Shown piece by piece: positions 1 to 8,651 of a DNA stretch of 64,000 nt; positions within the stretch are counted from its first letter, which is position 1, and the number at the start of each line of letters is the position of its first letter. This DNA comes from Roseibium limicola (lineage in GTDB: Bacteria; Pseudomonadota; Alphaproteobacteria; Rhizobiales; Stappiaceae), in contig NZ_JAFLNF010000004.1 in assembly GCF_017313085.1 (NCBI RefSeq), positions 124,001-188,000 of the forward strand, given 5' to 3'. The notes beneath the pieces are model-generated. The model searched no databases, was not told the DNA's origin, and saw only the letters and a list, made by a program, of their open reading frames with translations. Position numbers and translations under genes: made by a program.

Positions 1-346
1 TTACATGTTTTTGTCGCGACATTAGGATCCTCACTCGGCAATTCAGGGCAGACGTTTGCAGGCCTCCGGCAAGACTGGCCGATAATGGCCGACAGAGGTC
101 GCAATGACCCCCAAACAGGAATGCATGGGGATCCTCAGGGCCGAATGCGGCTGGGCTGTGGCAGCCTGGACCAGAGTTTGTCTACCTTGCAACATTGCAA
201 CGAGTAAGTCCCGTCGCGGAACAATTCAAAGCTGGATTTTTGACACACTGCGCGATTTTTCCCCAGAGGGCGTTAACAGTGCATTGCCCGTTGCCTTCGC
301 GCTGCCAACGCCTAAACTCGGGCACAAACAACAGGAAAGACATCAT
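1..346. other. Non-coding leader, no gene seen
   Basis: No credible gene is visible on either strand in this stretch. The reading frame of the downstream aminopeptidase stays open back to an ATG at 104, but that extension encodes a Cys/Trp/Arg-rich peptide unlike any peptidase N-terminus. The stretch probably holds the promoter and 5' untranslated leader of the aminopeptidase; I could not pick out a convincing -35/-10 pair. Confidence 0.5.
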
Positions 347-1393
347 ATGAATATCGATCTATTGCGCCGTCTGTGTGAAACGCCCGGCGTTCCCGGTCAC
401 GAACACCGGATCCGCGAGCTGATCCTAAGCGAAATCGAAGGCCTGTTCGACGAAGTCACAGTTGACCCGATGGGGTCGCTTTTGTGCAAGCGCGCGTCGC
501 GTGCGGCGCCGAAGGATGGCAGCGATCCGAAAAAGGTCATGCTGCTGTGTCACATGGATGAGATCGGCTTTCTGGTCTCCCACATCACTGACAAGGGCTT
601 CCTGTATGTCCAGCCGGTGGGTGGGTTTGACCCCCGCAATCTGTTCTCCCGCCGCGTTCTCGTCTCCACTGACGATGGCGATTACAAGGGGGTGATGAAC
701 CCGGGCGGCCGCCCGATCCACATTTCCTCGGCAGAAGAACGCAAAAAGGTGCCGGAGCCGAATGAGTTCATCATTGATGTCGGAATGGGCGAAGAAGCGA
801 AGGACAAGATCAAAATCGGCGACATGGTCACCATGGACGAACCGCTGATCGAGATTGGCAACAAGATCGTTTCAAAGGCGCTCGACAACCGTATTGCCTG
901 CTGGCTTGGCATCGAGGCCATCAAGGCGTTGGGCAAGGCAAAGCACACGTGCGAAATCCATGTCGCCTTCACCTGTCAGGAAGAGGTCGGCCTGCGCGGG
1001 GCGCGGACTGCAGCCTTCGCGATCAAGCCGGACATCGGCTTTGGCGTTGATACGACACTTGCCTGTGACACACCGGGCGTGCCGGATCAGGATCGCACGA
1101 CGGTGCATGGCGAAGGCTTCGGTCTGCACGTCAAGGATTCCAGCTTCATCGCCGATCGTGATCTGGTGAAAGAGATCGAAGCTCTGGCGGAAAAGGAAAA
1201 GATCCCGTTCCAGCGCACCATGTTGCGGGCAGGTGGTCAGGATGGCGCGGCAGCGCAACAGTCGGCTGCCGGCGCCAAGGCGGTCGGCATTGTCGTTGGC
1301 ACGCGCTACATCCACACCGTCACGGAAATGATCCATCGTGACGACCTGAAAGCAGCCTGCGATATTCTGGCAGCTTATATGGAAGCAGCGTAA
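347..1393 (+). CDS. M42 family metallopeptidase (glutamyl/deblocking aminopeptidase type)
   Basis: Predicted cytoplasmic dinuclear-metal aminopeptidase of 348 residues, a usual length for family M42. Expected metal ligands are visible: His69 in LLCHMDE, Asp180 in SKALDNR, the Glu pair 212-213 in TCQEEVGLRG, Asp235 in FGVDTT and His323 in YIHTVTE. The N-terminal LLRRLCETPGVPGHE is also typical of the family. The start at 347 was chosen over an in-frame ATG at 104 because it follows an AGGAAAG ribosome binding site and homologous sequence begins there. M42 enzymes trim peptides from the N-terminus after proteasome-like or other proteases; the exact substrate cannot be read from sequence. The convergent neighbour ends 15 bases downstream. 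Confidence 0.9.
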   Translation: MNIDLLRRLCETPGVPGHEHRIRELILSEIEGLFDEVTVDPMGSLLCKRASRAAPKDGSDPKKVMLLCHMDEIGFLVSHITDKGFLYVQPVGGFDPRNLFSRRVLVSTDDGDYKGVMNPGGRPIHISSAEERKKVPEPNEFIIDVGMGEEAKDKIKIGDMVTMDEPLIEIGNKIVSKALDNRIACWLGIEAIKALGKAKHTCEIHVAFTCQEEVGLRGARTAAFAIKPDIGFGVDTTLACDTPGVPDQDRTTVHGEGFGLHVKDSSFIADRDLVKEIEALAEKEKIPFQRTMLRAGGQDGAAAQQSAAGAKAVGIVVGTRYIHTVTEMIHRDDLKAACDILAAYMEAA

Positions 1394-1408
1394 GCGCCTG
1401 GTTCAAGT

Positions 1409-2005
1409 TCAGGCAGAACTGGCGAGGAGGTTTCCGACTTGCTCGCCGGTTCCCGCATATAACGAGCTGACAGACGCGCTCTGATAGCTGAGAGCGCTGT
1501 TTCCGGATGTTGCTTCGATGTTGGCGGCTGTCGCCGAACGGGCACTCAGTCCGGTTCGGCTGTCATACGACACCCGGTCGATGGAAATGAATTCTGCCGA
1601 CACTGTCTGATCGCCGATCTCGGCTTCGATGGTCGTGGTTGAAATACTGGCGCTTTCGAACTGCAGCAGTTGTGTGCTGGCGTCGTCGCGTATGCCTTTG
1701 TCGCCGAGAGCGGTTTGCAACTTGCCAGCAGTTTTCTGATATTCGGCGATGGAGGCGAGGGCCTTTTTCTCGCTGTCCTCTTCCGTCTCGCCTTTGCCCT
1801 GGTCAACCGCCTTTTGCAGCGCGGCAATCACGACGGCATCCTTCTCTGCCTTCTTGGTGGCATTTTCCAAGACAGAGGTGACGGGATTGGCCGTCGCAGC
1901 CTTATCGGTCTGCTGCCCGGAAGCGGCGGATTTTCCCGATGTCGCCGACAGGGAAGCAATCAGCGTCGAGGACGTCTGCGTCGTCGTCTCGATGGAGATC
2001 TGCAT
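1409..2005 (-). CDS. Hypothetical Ser/Thr/Ala-rich protein
   Basis: I do not recognise this 198-residue protein. It has no cysteine, no signal peptide and no membrane segment. Residues 1-50 are a low-complexity Ser/Thr/Ala stretch, residues 50-110 are charged and probably helical with many Lys/Glu, and the C-terminal part is again Ser/Ala-rich. This composition resembles secreted or surface-appendage proteins exported without a cleaved signal, but that is only a resemblance. It was preferred over the overlapping plus-strand frame because it has balanced composition, whereas the opposite frame is Arg/Cys-rich. It converges on the M42 peptidase and is separated by 153 bases from the hydrolase upstream on the same strand. 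Confidence 0.6.
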   Translation of the reverse strand: MQISIETTTQTSSTLIASLSATSGKSAASGQQTDKAATANPVTSVLENATKKAEKDAVVIAALQKAVDQGKGETEEDSEKKALASIAEYQKTAGKLQTALGDKGIRDDASTQLLQFESASISTTTIEAEIGDQTVSAEFISIDRVSYDSRTGLSARSATAANIEATSGNSALSYQSASVSSLYAGTGEQVGNLLASSA

Positions 2006-2158
2006 GAGCCACCTGTTGCTGCCGGGTTGCGGGAAACTTTGGCAGAAGCCTCTACGTTAAATCTTAAAGGGACCTTAATTTCAGGCCGTTTGAGGTCGCT
2101 GTCTGCGCAATATTTGCAAATTGCCAGCGTAAGCACAAAACCGCCCTGGCAGACCTGC

Positions 2159-2854
2159 TTAGGTCGAGATGAGATTGTCCAGAAAATCCGCACCGATGCG
2201 AATGGCGCGTTCGTCAATGTTGTGGCCCAGCGTTTCAAGCAGCTCCAGCCGGACCGATGCGCCGGCCTTTGCAAGCATCATCGCGGCCATTTCGGAGTGG
2301 TAGGGCTCGACCACATCGTCATCGTGGCCGTGAACGAGCAGCACGGGCGCGTCAATGTTCAGGCCGTCAAGTGTCTGCGGCGCGGGGAGCCGTCCGGAGT
2401 AGGAGAGAATAGCGGCAGGTGATGCACTGCCGAAATGGTCATCGACATCGCGCACCTCGGTGTCGGCCTGGTGTCGCAGTCCGATCTGCAGGGCCAGCAT
2501 GGCTCCCTGGCTGAAGCCGGCAAGGATCAGCTCTCCCCAATCCAGACCGTCGCGGTGCAACTCGTCTTCGATGCGGTGAATCAGGCCTGGAGCTGCCGTT
2601 GTTGCCCCAATTTCGATTTCGCGTGGGTCTCTTTCAGTGAGGTCGAACCATTGCCGGCCGCTCAAGGTCGGATGCGGCAATGGGTCAGGCGCATTGGGAA
2701 TCCAGCAGGCAAGAGATGGAAAGCGGGTCTGCCAGCTTCGGGCAACAACCAGCAGATCGGTTGCACAGCCGCCATAGCCATGCAGCAGCACCATCAGGTG
2801 CGACGGTGTGCCCTCATGCGGTGGCATGAGTCTAAACTGTGGGGCAGGATGCAT
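2159..2854 (-). CDS. Alpha/beta hydrolase, phospholipase/carboxylesterase family
   Basis: A 231-residue serine hydrolase of the small carboxylesterase (YpfH/EstB-like) family. The oxyanion-hole region LLHGYGG lies at residues 24-29, the nucleophile elbow GFSQG places Ser115 as catalytic, and the acid and base follow in HGHDDDVV and ETLGHNID near the C-terminus. No signal peptide is seen, so it should be cytoplasmic, acting on short acyl esters. The natural substrate is unknown. It lies 84 bases downstream of the radical SAM gene on the same strand and may be cotranscribed with it. Confidence 0.85.
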   Translation of the reverse strand: MHPAPQFRLMPPHEGTPSHLMVLLHGYGGCATDLLVVARSWQTRFPSLACWIPNAPDPLPHPTLSGRQWFDLTERDPREIEIGATTAAPGLIHRIEDELHRDGLDWGELILAGFSQGAMLALQIGLRHQADTEVRDVDDHFGSASPAAILSYSGRLPAPQTLDGLNIDAPVLLVHGHDDDVVEPYHSEMAAMMLAKAGASVRLELLETLGHNIDERAIRIGADFLDNLIST

Positions 2855-2938
2855 CAGCTGCCTCTTGTTCTGATGGGCATATTCAAGCCGAACGGTCGAA
2901 CCCGCCCATTCGGGTTCGCGGCCGTTTTAAGGCATTCC

Positions 2939-4546
2939 TCATTCCGCAGCCACAAGCCCGGGTTTTTCCCAACTTCCATCCTCGACGGCGGCGATCTGGG
3001 CATCGATTTGTGTCAGAACGAACCGGGAGAAGGGACCAAGGTGGACATAGAGTGCCATCATCACCAGAACCGGCTTCAAGGTGCTGGGACGGTGTGTCAG
3101 GCACCAGAAGATGGTTGACCAGAACAGCCAGCGCTGGGCGTGTTTGGAAAAGGTCATTGACCAGACGAGGCGTCCGAACATCTGCAAGTCATGGCCGAAG
3201 CCCGCGCCAAGCAGCGCCTGATTTGCGCCGCTGGTGTTCAGCATGCTGGCGACTTTCTTGACACGACCGAAGTAGGCGTCGGGCGCATAGACACGGTCGA
3301 CCACCTTTCGGAAGTCAGACAGGATCTGGGCCCGCGGTCGCTTGGTCTCGAAATTGAGACCGGCGGTGCACTGATCGCCATCAAGCGTATCGGGATCGTC
3401 CAGGCCAAAGTCATCATGCAAACGGCCTTCCGCCTGGAGACGACGCGTCAGCTGTGTGGTGGGCAGTGCATAGAGCAAGCCGGTCATCGCCACGGGAATG
3501 GCGGCCTCTTCAATCAGCGCGGTGATTTCATCCGCAACCTGATCGCTCTCCTCGTCGAAGCCGACGATAAAGCCAGCAATGACAGTGATGCCCGCATTGT
3601 AGATCTGGTGAACACTCTTGGCGATGTCGCGCCGGGTGTTCTGCTTCTTCCGGGTGGCGATCAGAACTTCAGGGTCCGGGCTTTCGATACCGACGAAGAC
3701 AGTGAAGAACCCAGCCTCCTGCATCATCGTCAGAAGCGCCTTGTCGTCAGCCAGATTGAGGGAGGCCTCTGTCGACATTTCGAACGGGTAGTTATGGGCT
3801 TTTTGCCAGGCGATAAGTTCCGGCAGGAAGGCTTTCACCGCTTTCTTGTTGCCGATCAGGTTGTCGTCGACAAAGTCGACATGACCACGATAGCCAAGCG
3901 CGTAGAGATTATCGAGTTCTGCCAGCATCTGGGCGCTGGACTTGGTGCGCGGTACCCGGCCGTAGAGCTCGATGATGTCGCAGAACTCGCAGGTGAATGG
4001 ACACCCGCGCGAGAACTGGACACCCACCTGGACGTAGTCCTTGAAGGTCAGCAGATCGAAACGAGGGATCGGGGTGGTGCTGACATCGGCCTTGAACTTT
4101 TCTGCCGTGAAGCGACCTTCCCGGTCCCCTGCCTGCCAGGCCTCCAGAAACTTGTCGAGAATACCCTCCGCTTCGCCCAGAACCAGAAAATTAGCGCGCT
4201 CGTAGATGTGGGGGCTGGTCATTGGATCGGGGCCGCCGACCACAACGGGAACTTCCAGCTCACGGCATCGACGAATGATCCAGAGCGTATCGGCCTGCTG
4301 TGGCAGCATTCCGCCGGTCATCACCATGTCGGCGCTCAGGATGTCGTCATCCGTCAGCTCGCCGGCATTACGGTCGATCAGCCGCACGTCCCACTCCTTG
4401 GGGAGCATTGAAGCAACCGTTATCAATCCCAGAGGTGGCGCGGGATATTTTGCGCCGACCATCTCGCAGGTTGCCTTGTAATTCCAGAACGAGCTGGAGT
4501 TGAACCTGGGATGGACCAGCAAGACCCGGCAGTGGCCGTCGACCAT
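2939..4546 (-). CDS. B12-binding domain radical SAM protein (DUF4070 type)
   Basis: A 535-residue protein with an N-terminal cobalamin-binding-like Rossmann domain (about residues 5-140; GGPDPMTS loop near 104-111) and a radical SAM core with the 4Fe-4S motif GCPFTCEFC giving Cys182, Cys186 and Cys189. A DUF4070-type C-terminal region follows, with a hydrophobic stretch after about residue 460. The DxHxxG motif for base-off cobalamin is absent, as is common in this family. Members perform radical methylations or rearrangements; HpnP of hopanoid methylation is a relative, but there are no hopanoid genes here and I do not assign that role. The start at 4546 is supported by GAGGG about 8 bases upstream. 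Confidence 0.88.
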   Translation of the reverse strand: MVDGHCRVLLVHPRFNSSSFWNYKATCEMVGAKYPAPPLGLITVASMLPKEWDVRLIDRNAGELTDDDILSADMVMTGGMLPQQADTLWIIRRCRELEVPVVVGGPDPMTSPHIYERANFLVLGEAEGILDKFLEAWQAGDREGRFTAEKFKADVSTTPIPRFDLLTFKDYVQVGVQFSRGCPFTCEFCDIIELYGRVPRTKSSAQMLAELDNLYALGYRGHVDFVDDNLIGNKKAVKAFLPELIAWQKAHNYPFEMSTEASLNLADDKALLTMMQEAGFFTVFVGIESPDPEVLIATRKKQNTRRDIAKSVHQIYNAGITVIAGFIVGFDEESDQVADEITALIEEAAIPVAMTGLLYALPTTQLTRRLQAEGRLHDDFGLDDPDTLDGDQCTAGLNFETKRPRAQILSDFRKVVDRVYAPDAYFGRVKKVASMLNTSGANQALLGAGFGHDLQMFGRLVWSMTFSKHAQRWLFWSTIFWCLTHRPSTLKPVLVMMALYVHLGPFSRFVLTQIDAQIAAVEDGSWEKPGLVAAE

Positions 4547-4690
4547 ATGCGTTCCCTCGTGCTATTGAAAAAATGACGTTAAGTAATTCATCTGACAGTA
4601 GCAGGGTGACGCCGAAGGGCAAGGGACCTTGAGGGAAACCTTCGGTTGACGAGCGGAATTTTACTTGATGGGCTCTAAGGTCCAGACAGC

Positions 4691-4714
4691 AAAAAGGGCG
4701 GTCAAACCGCCCTT
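4691..4714 (-). terminator. Rho-independent terminator of the cold-shock-like gene
   Basis: A perfect 9-bp stem (4694-4702 with 4706-4714) and 3-base loop, followed on the minus strand by five T at 4695-4691. It sits 27 bases past the stop of the cold-shock-like gene and between it and the radical SAM gene, so the two are separate transcription units. Confidence 0.85.
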
Positions 4715-4740
4715 CGAACCATGAAAAACCTTGGTTTTTC

Positions 4741-4941
4741 TTAAAGGACCTTGAGGTCCTCTGCGACAGCAATGCCGCGGCTGAACTCGAGATCGTAGAC
4801 CACAAGTTGGCCCTCGCTCAGAGTGTCAATGCCGGACCGGCGAAGTGCTGCAACATTGACGACGATATCATCGCCATCTTCCGGTTCGATCCGGCCGATA
4901 CCTCGGCTGGTGTCGAACCATTTCACATTGCCATGTTGCAT
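4741..4941 (-). CDS. Cold-shock-domain protein with degenerate RNA-binding motifs
   Basis: A 66-residue single OB-fold protein of CspA length. The family frame is clear: GNVKWFDTSRGIG at residues 4-16 and a C-terminal SRGIAVAEDLKVL. Trp8 and Phe9 are kept, but RNP1 (KGFGFI in CspA) reads RGIGRI and RNP2 (VFVHF) reads IVVNV, so four aromatics and the histidine that stack on nucleic acid are missing. The ATG at 4941 was chosen because it begins at the conserved N-terminus; an in-frame codon 27 bases upstream adds an unrelated nonapeptide. It has its own terminator and a perfect palindrome upstream at 5002-5020. It may bind RNA poorly or in another way. Confidence 0.8.
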   Translation of the reverse strand: MQHGNVKWFDTSRGIGRIEPEDGDDIVVNVAALRRSGIDTLSEGQLVVYDLEFSRGIAVAEDLKVL

Positions 4942-5001
4942 GGTGAACGTCTTTCTATCTGCGTACATAATACATGAGCTGAAATAGCTCAGATTCTAAA
5001 C

Positions 5002-5020
5002 GGTTTGATGACATCAAACC
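5002..5020. promoter_or_regulatory. Perfect 19-bp palindrome upstream of the cold-shock-like gene
   Basis: GGTTTGATG-A-CATCAAACC: two 9-base arms around a single base, 61 bases upstream of the ATG at 4941. It could be a dimeric repressor/activator operator, or, if transcribed, an 8-bp hairpin with a 3-base loop in the leader. The core TTGAT-N3-ATCAA resembles an FNR/FixK box but is one base too short. Confidence 0.5.
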
Positions 5021-5210
5021 CAAAGAATATGATTTCTCCTTACCTTGCGGCATTGGGAGAGTTTGTCCATTTAAGGTTAAAGAAATGGAAACATTGGTTG
5101 CGCATCCGTAAATCAGATCGGGAAGCAACTCAGACACTATATGAGGGTTCGAGATCAAATTACAAGGGGAGGCTCTGCAAGCAGCATTCGGGCCTGTCTT
5201 TAAACGGCAA

Positions 5211-5233
5211 ACGCCGCGGACAAGCCGCGGCGT
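5211..5233 (-). terminator. GC-rich hairpin after chemoreceptor gene, probable terminator
   Basis: A perfect 9-bp stem (5211-5219 with 5225-5233) and 5-base loop lie 51 bases past the stop of the minus-strand chemoreceptor. The T-rich tail on the minus strand is short and interrupted, so termination is likely but not certain. Confidence 0.5.
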
Positions 5234-5283
5234 CGGGACGTCAGGGAGGTCAGTTCCATCAGCCCGTATCAGGTAAGCCGTTA

Positions 5284-6969
5284 TCAGGCTGCCCGGATCT
5301 GCAACAGGAATCGGTTCATGGCTTCGCGCATGGTCGACGACCGACCGTGTAGCTGTTCCACTCCACCACGCATATCCGTGCTCAATTCGTTCGTTCTGCT
5401 GGCAGCGTTGCTGACCTCGGAGATCGAATGGGAGACCGACTGTGTCCCATTGGCAGCTTCCGACACGTTGGACGCGATCTCTCGGGTTGCGGCGTCCTGC
5501 TGATCGGTGGACTGAGCCATCTGCGACGCGCGCTCTGCAATGGAGCGGACCATCTCTGCAACGCTGTTGGTTGCTTCCATGCTCTCGCTGGCCGCAGCCC
5601 GCATTTCGGAAATTGAACGATCAATCTCTTCCGTTGCCTTCGATGTCTGCTCCGCCAAGGCTTTGACCTCGGAGGCCACGACCGCAAAGCCTTTGCCCGC
5701 ATCGCCGGCGCGTGCAGCCTCAATGGTGGCATTCAGGGCCAGAAGGTTGGTCTGCGAGGCGATCTCGTTGATCAGGCTGGTGACGTCGCCGATCTTGGCG
5801 ACAACCTGCTGCAGGGTTTCCACGGCATAGTTGGAGCGCTCGACCTCGGTGGTGGCTTCAGCTGCCAGCTTTGACGAGGCGCGAACCTGTTCGTTGATCT
5901 CGCGAATGGAGGCCGACAGTTCTTCTGTTGCGCCAGCGACCGTATTGACGTTGTTGGTCGCCTGCTCGGAAGCTGCGGAGACAGACAGAGCTTGCTGGGT
6001 CGTCCCATCGGCGAGAGCGCTCAAGGTGCCGGACTTCTCGAACAGCTGATCCAGGGACGTGATCATTTCATCGCTCAGAGAGAGCACCGTGTTCTCGAAG
6101 TCCTGGGCAACACGGTCCATTTCCTGACGCTTGTTGCGTTCAGCTTCTTCCTTCTGATGCGAGGCACGCTCTTCCAGTTCGCGTGTCTTGATCAGGTTGT
6201 TTCGGAAAATGCCGAGGGCATTGGCCATTTTCCCGATTTCATCACGACGATCACCCATGTCGGCGGTCTGCGTCGTGTCGCCTTCTGCCAGGCCTTCAAC
6301 CACGCCCGATAGCTGGGCCAGAGGACGTGAGACACTGCGGAAGTTGACCAGGCCGAGAACCATGGCGAGCAAGACGATGGATGTCGCACTTCCCATGGCC
6401 AGCCACTGCATTTGGTTCAGCTCACTGGTCTGGGTCGCCTCGGTCTGTTGGCCGATGATGTCCAGCCGCTTGATCAGCTCATCAGTCGTGCTGATGACCT
6501 TGGTCAGCATTTCCTGCGACTCTGGCGTCAGTTCGATGGCGCGCGCCATATCAACGGTTTCCGGCGTCCGCATCATGGCAAACTGTCGATCCGTGATCTG
6601 GCTCATCCAAGTGCGCCATGCGGCCTCGATTTCATTCATCGATTCAGCCAACGCTGGCGAAATGCCATTGATGCGCGTTTTCATGGAGGTGGTTTTTGCC
6701 TCGACGTCCTTGCCGATCTCGATGGTCTTGGATCGCAGAGACTGCTCACCTGTGAGCAGGAAGGTCTTTGCGGTCATGGCCTGAAGCAGGATTTCCTTTT
6801 CCAGGGACAAGGCTTGCTTGATGACATCGCGGGTTTCACTGGCGACGTTTGCCTGGGTCGTGACCGTGGCAGACTTGAAGTAGGTGACCCCACCGGCAGC
6901 CGCGCCAATCAGTGCCAGGGCAATGAAGGCGGCAGCGCTCTTTTGAGTGACGGACCAGTTCTTGAACAT
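5284..6969 (-). CDS. Methyl-accepting chemotaxis protein, CHASE3-HAMP-MCP
   Basis: A 561-residue inner-membrane chemoreceptor. The first membrane helix is at about residues 9-31. A CHASE3-like periplasmic helical domain follows, with [10 protein letters not shown] near residue 70. A second helix near 190-215 leads to a HAMP domain and a cytoplasmic signalling helix whose hairpin tip contains [20 protein letters not shown]. There is no NWETF-type CheR tether at the C-terminus. The ATG at 6969 follows GAGAGAG; a TTG 15 bases upstream is a weaker alternative. The gene starts 23 bases after a secreted Cache-like gene, which may encode a soluble sensory partner. The ligand is unknown. Confidence 0.92.
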   Translation of the reverse strand: MFKNWSVTQKSAAAFIALALIGAAAGGVTYFKSATVTTQANVASETRDVIKQALSLEKEILLQAMTAKTFLLTGEQSLRSKTIEIGKDVEAKTTSMKTRINGISPALAESMNEIEAAWRTWMSQITDRQFAMMRTPETVDMARAIELTPESQEMLTKVISTTDELIKRLDIIGQQTEATQTSELNQMQWLAMGSATSIVLLAMVLGLVNFRSVSRPLAQLSGVVEGLAEGDTTQTADMGDRRDEIGKMANALGIFRNNLIKTRELEERASHQKEEAERNKRQEMDRVAQDFENTVLSLSDEMITSLDQLFEKSGTLSALADGTTQQALSVSAASEQATNNVNTVAGATEELSASIREINEQVRASSKLAAEATTEVERSNYAVETLQQVVAKIGDVTSLINEIASQTNLLALNATIEAARAGDAGKGFAVVASEVKALAEQTSKATEEIDRSISEMRAAASESMEATNSVAEMVRSIAERASQMAQSTDQQDAATREIASNVSEAANGTQSVSHSISEVSNAASRTNELSTDMRGGVEQLHGRSSTMREAMNRFLLQIRAA

Positions 6970-6992
6970 GTTTCTCTCTCTCAAGAATACGC

Positions 6993-7607
6993 TTAGCTGG
7001 ACAAGCCCTGACGGCGTTGCAATTCGGTCAGGTTGAATTCGATGGTCGCGGACCCAATGGGCTCTCCGCTTGTTTCATCAGAGAGCGTCAGGTTCAGCTG
7101 CGCTTTCCAGATGCCGAATTCTTCGTCCCATTCCGCCTCATCAATGAAAATGGCGCCCTTCCCCTCGGGGAACGTTTTCTGGAACTTGGCTTCGTCGCCC
7201 TGCCAGTAATCGCCGGTGATAGCGCTCTGCCCGACGTTGAGGCCATTGGCATCCATGACGAACAACTCGCGATAAAGGCCGATGCCTTCCGATTGAATCC
7301 GCAACAGATAGATGGAGAGCGGGGCACTCAAGGTCGCGGAAATCAGTGGCTTGTCGTCCATCTCGCGCTCAGTGCGCCACTTCTGATCAAGCGCCTCGAT
7401 ATCTTCAGCTTTCAAAGCGCCTCGACGCTTGTTCTGGCTGTTGACCGAAAGGCCGACAATAGGATTGGCCAGCCAGCCGCGTGCGGTTTCGATCACCTTG
7501 TCGGTGATCAGTGCCTTAGCGTCAGGGGCGGTCGAATCTGCAAATGTGGCTGCGGGGAGGGAAAAGAAGAAAATCCCCGCCGCAAGAAGGGAACGTGCAT
7601 GAAGCAT
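6993..7607 (-). CDS. Secreted Cache/PDC-like sensor-domain protein
   Basis: A 204-residue predicted periplasmic protein. It has a signal peptide (hydrophobic core [14 protein letters not shown], likely cleaved before DST) and then one PDC/Cache-like domain: [41 protein letters not shown] and a final strand with [10 protein letters not shown]. In receptors this fold binds small ligands outside the cell. Here there is no transmitter; the chemoreceptor gene follows immediately on the same strand, so the product may act as a binding protein or co-receptor. The start at 7607 is chosen because GAGG stands 8 bases upstream and the signal peptide begins there; open-frame extension upstream adds unrelated sequence. 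Confidence 0.78.
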   Translation of the reverse strand: MLHARSLLAAGIFFFSLPAATFADSTAPDAKALITDKVIETARGWLANPIVGLSVNSQNKRRGALKAEDIEALDQKWRTEREMDDKPLISATLSAPLSIYLLRIQSEGIGLYRELFVMDANGLNVGQSAITGDYWQGDEAKFQKTFPEGKGAIFIDEAEWDEEFGIWKAQLNLTLSDETSGEPIGSATIEFNLTELQRRQGLSS

Positions 7608-7778
7608 CTTTTGGGCCTCGCTTTTGGTTCCCATAAAAATGCCATTCAATAATAAACAAAGACGAAATATTTCAAACAATCTTATGGGTAGGATTACCTA
7701 GTTTTAATATTGGTTTGAAATTTCAGGTTGTGTCAAAGAATAAACTCGCCCTAATTTCAGCGAAAACTTGGCAGTTAC

Positions 7779-8639
7779 CTACAGGAAATCGGTGACGAGA
7801 ACCGGTAGTGAGTCTTTGTAGGTAGGATATCGAAGGTTGTAGCCGAGTTCGGCTTTCATGCGATGATTGGAGACACGCTTGTTCTCTCCGTAAAAAGAGC
7901 GAGCCATCGGAGTCAGGTCGGCCGTCTCAAAGGCGATTTCAGGCGGAGGGGCGACCCCCAGCAGGCTGGCGGCCAGGACGACCACATCTTGAGGTGGTGC
8001 CGGCATATCGTCCGTCACATTGTATATGCGCGTCATCGGCTTGCGCAGTGATGCAGCTACGGCCCCTGCAATATCCTCGACATGAATGCGATTGAAGACT
8101 TGTCCCGGCTTGATTAGACGTCGGGCCTTGTTCTTTTGAAAATTCACGAAAGTATTGCGGCCTTGGCCATAAATTCCCGACAGTCTGAAAATCTGGACAG
8201 GCAGGTCATTCTGAGCGGCAAACTCCAGCCAGGCCGTTTCTGCTGCAACGCGTTGCACGGAGCGTTTCGACACTGGCTTGCAGACAGTGTCCTCATCTAC
8301 CCATGCCCCGTTATGGTCGCCATAGACGCCGACCGTGGAAAGATAGCCAATCCATACCGGTCGCGCGGCTTGAAGTGCAGGCGCACAGGCGGCCAGAACC
8401 GGATCGCCGGTCTCGCCAGGCGCGATGGAAACCAGTACGTGCGTCGCATTCGACAGGGCGTCTGTCAGTCCCGCTGAGGCAGTCTCGCCGTCAAACAGAA
8501 GGGCTTCTATGCCTGCTGCCTTCAAATCTGCGGCTTTGTCAGGCGAACGCGTCGTCCCGCCGACCCAGTTGAACTTGTCGCGCACCTCTTCAATGAAGGC
8601 GCGCGAGGAAAATCCAATGCCAAAAACAAAAAGCCGCAT
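7779..8639 (-). CDS. NAD-dependent epimerase/dehydratase family protein, YeeZ-like
   Basis: An atypical short-chain dehydrogenase of 286 residues. The N-terminal MRLFVFGIGFSSRAF is the YeeZ-type variant of the dinucleotide-binding glycine motif, followed by TTRSPDKA. A YLSTVGVYGDHNGAWVDE segment carries the usual Ser/Tyr region, and FRLSGIYGQGRN and NRIHVEDIAG are family landmarks. A cytoplasmic oxidoreductase or epimerase is likely; the substrate is not evident. The ATG at 8639 is preferred over a TTG at 8648. It lies 12 bases downstream of the RNA methyltransferase gene and probably belongs to the same transcript. Confidence 0.82.
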   Translation of the reverse strand: MRLFVFGIGFSSRAFIEEVRDKFNWVGGTTRSPDKAADLKAAGIEALLFDGETASAGLTDALSNATHVLVSIAPGETGDPVLAACAPALQAARPVWIGYLSTVGVYGDHNGAWVDEDTVCKPVSKRSVQRVAAETAWLEFAAQNDLPVQIFRLSGIYGQGRNTFVNFQKNKARRLIKPGQVFNRIHVEDIAGAVAASLRKPMTRIYNVTDDMPAPPQDVVVLAASLLGVAPPPEIAFETADLTPMARSFYGENKRVSNHRMKAELGYNLRYPTYKDSLPVLVTDFL

Positions 8640-8651
8640 GCGGGTCAAGTC

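Larger units (their letters stand above)
4942..5283. other. Intergenic region between cold-shock-like gene and chemoreceptor
   Basis: This stretch of 342 bases has no credible gene. It contains the upstream region of the cold-shock-like gene, including a 19-base perfect palindrome at 5002-5020, and the hairpin at 5211-5233 that follows the chemoreceptor gene. Weak open frames on both strands look random. Confidence 0.6.

Noticed and set aside
104..346. N-terminal extension of the M42 peptidase from an ATG at 104
   Set aside because: The extension is Cys/Trp/Arg-rich with no family similarity, whereas the ATG at 347 has a good ribosome binding site and begins the conserved sequence.
3191..4411. 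A 406-residue open frame on the plus strand
   Set aside because: It is antisense to the radical SAM gene, which has an intact CxxxCxxC motif; long antisense frames are expected in GC-rich DNA.
2939..4546. Hopanoid C-2 methylase HpnP
   Set aside because: Same broad family, but no hopanoid genes nearby and the N-terminal sequence does not specifically resemble what I know of HpnP.
5002..5020. FNR/FixK box
   Set aside because: TTGAT-N3-ATCAA is one base shorter than the required TTGAT-N4-ATCAA spacing.
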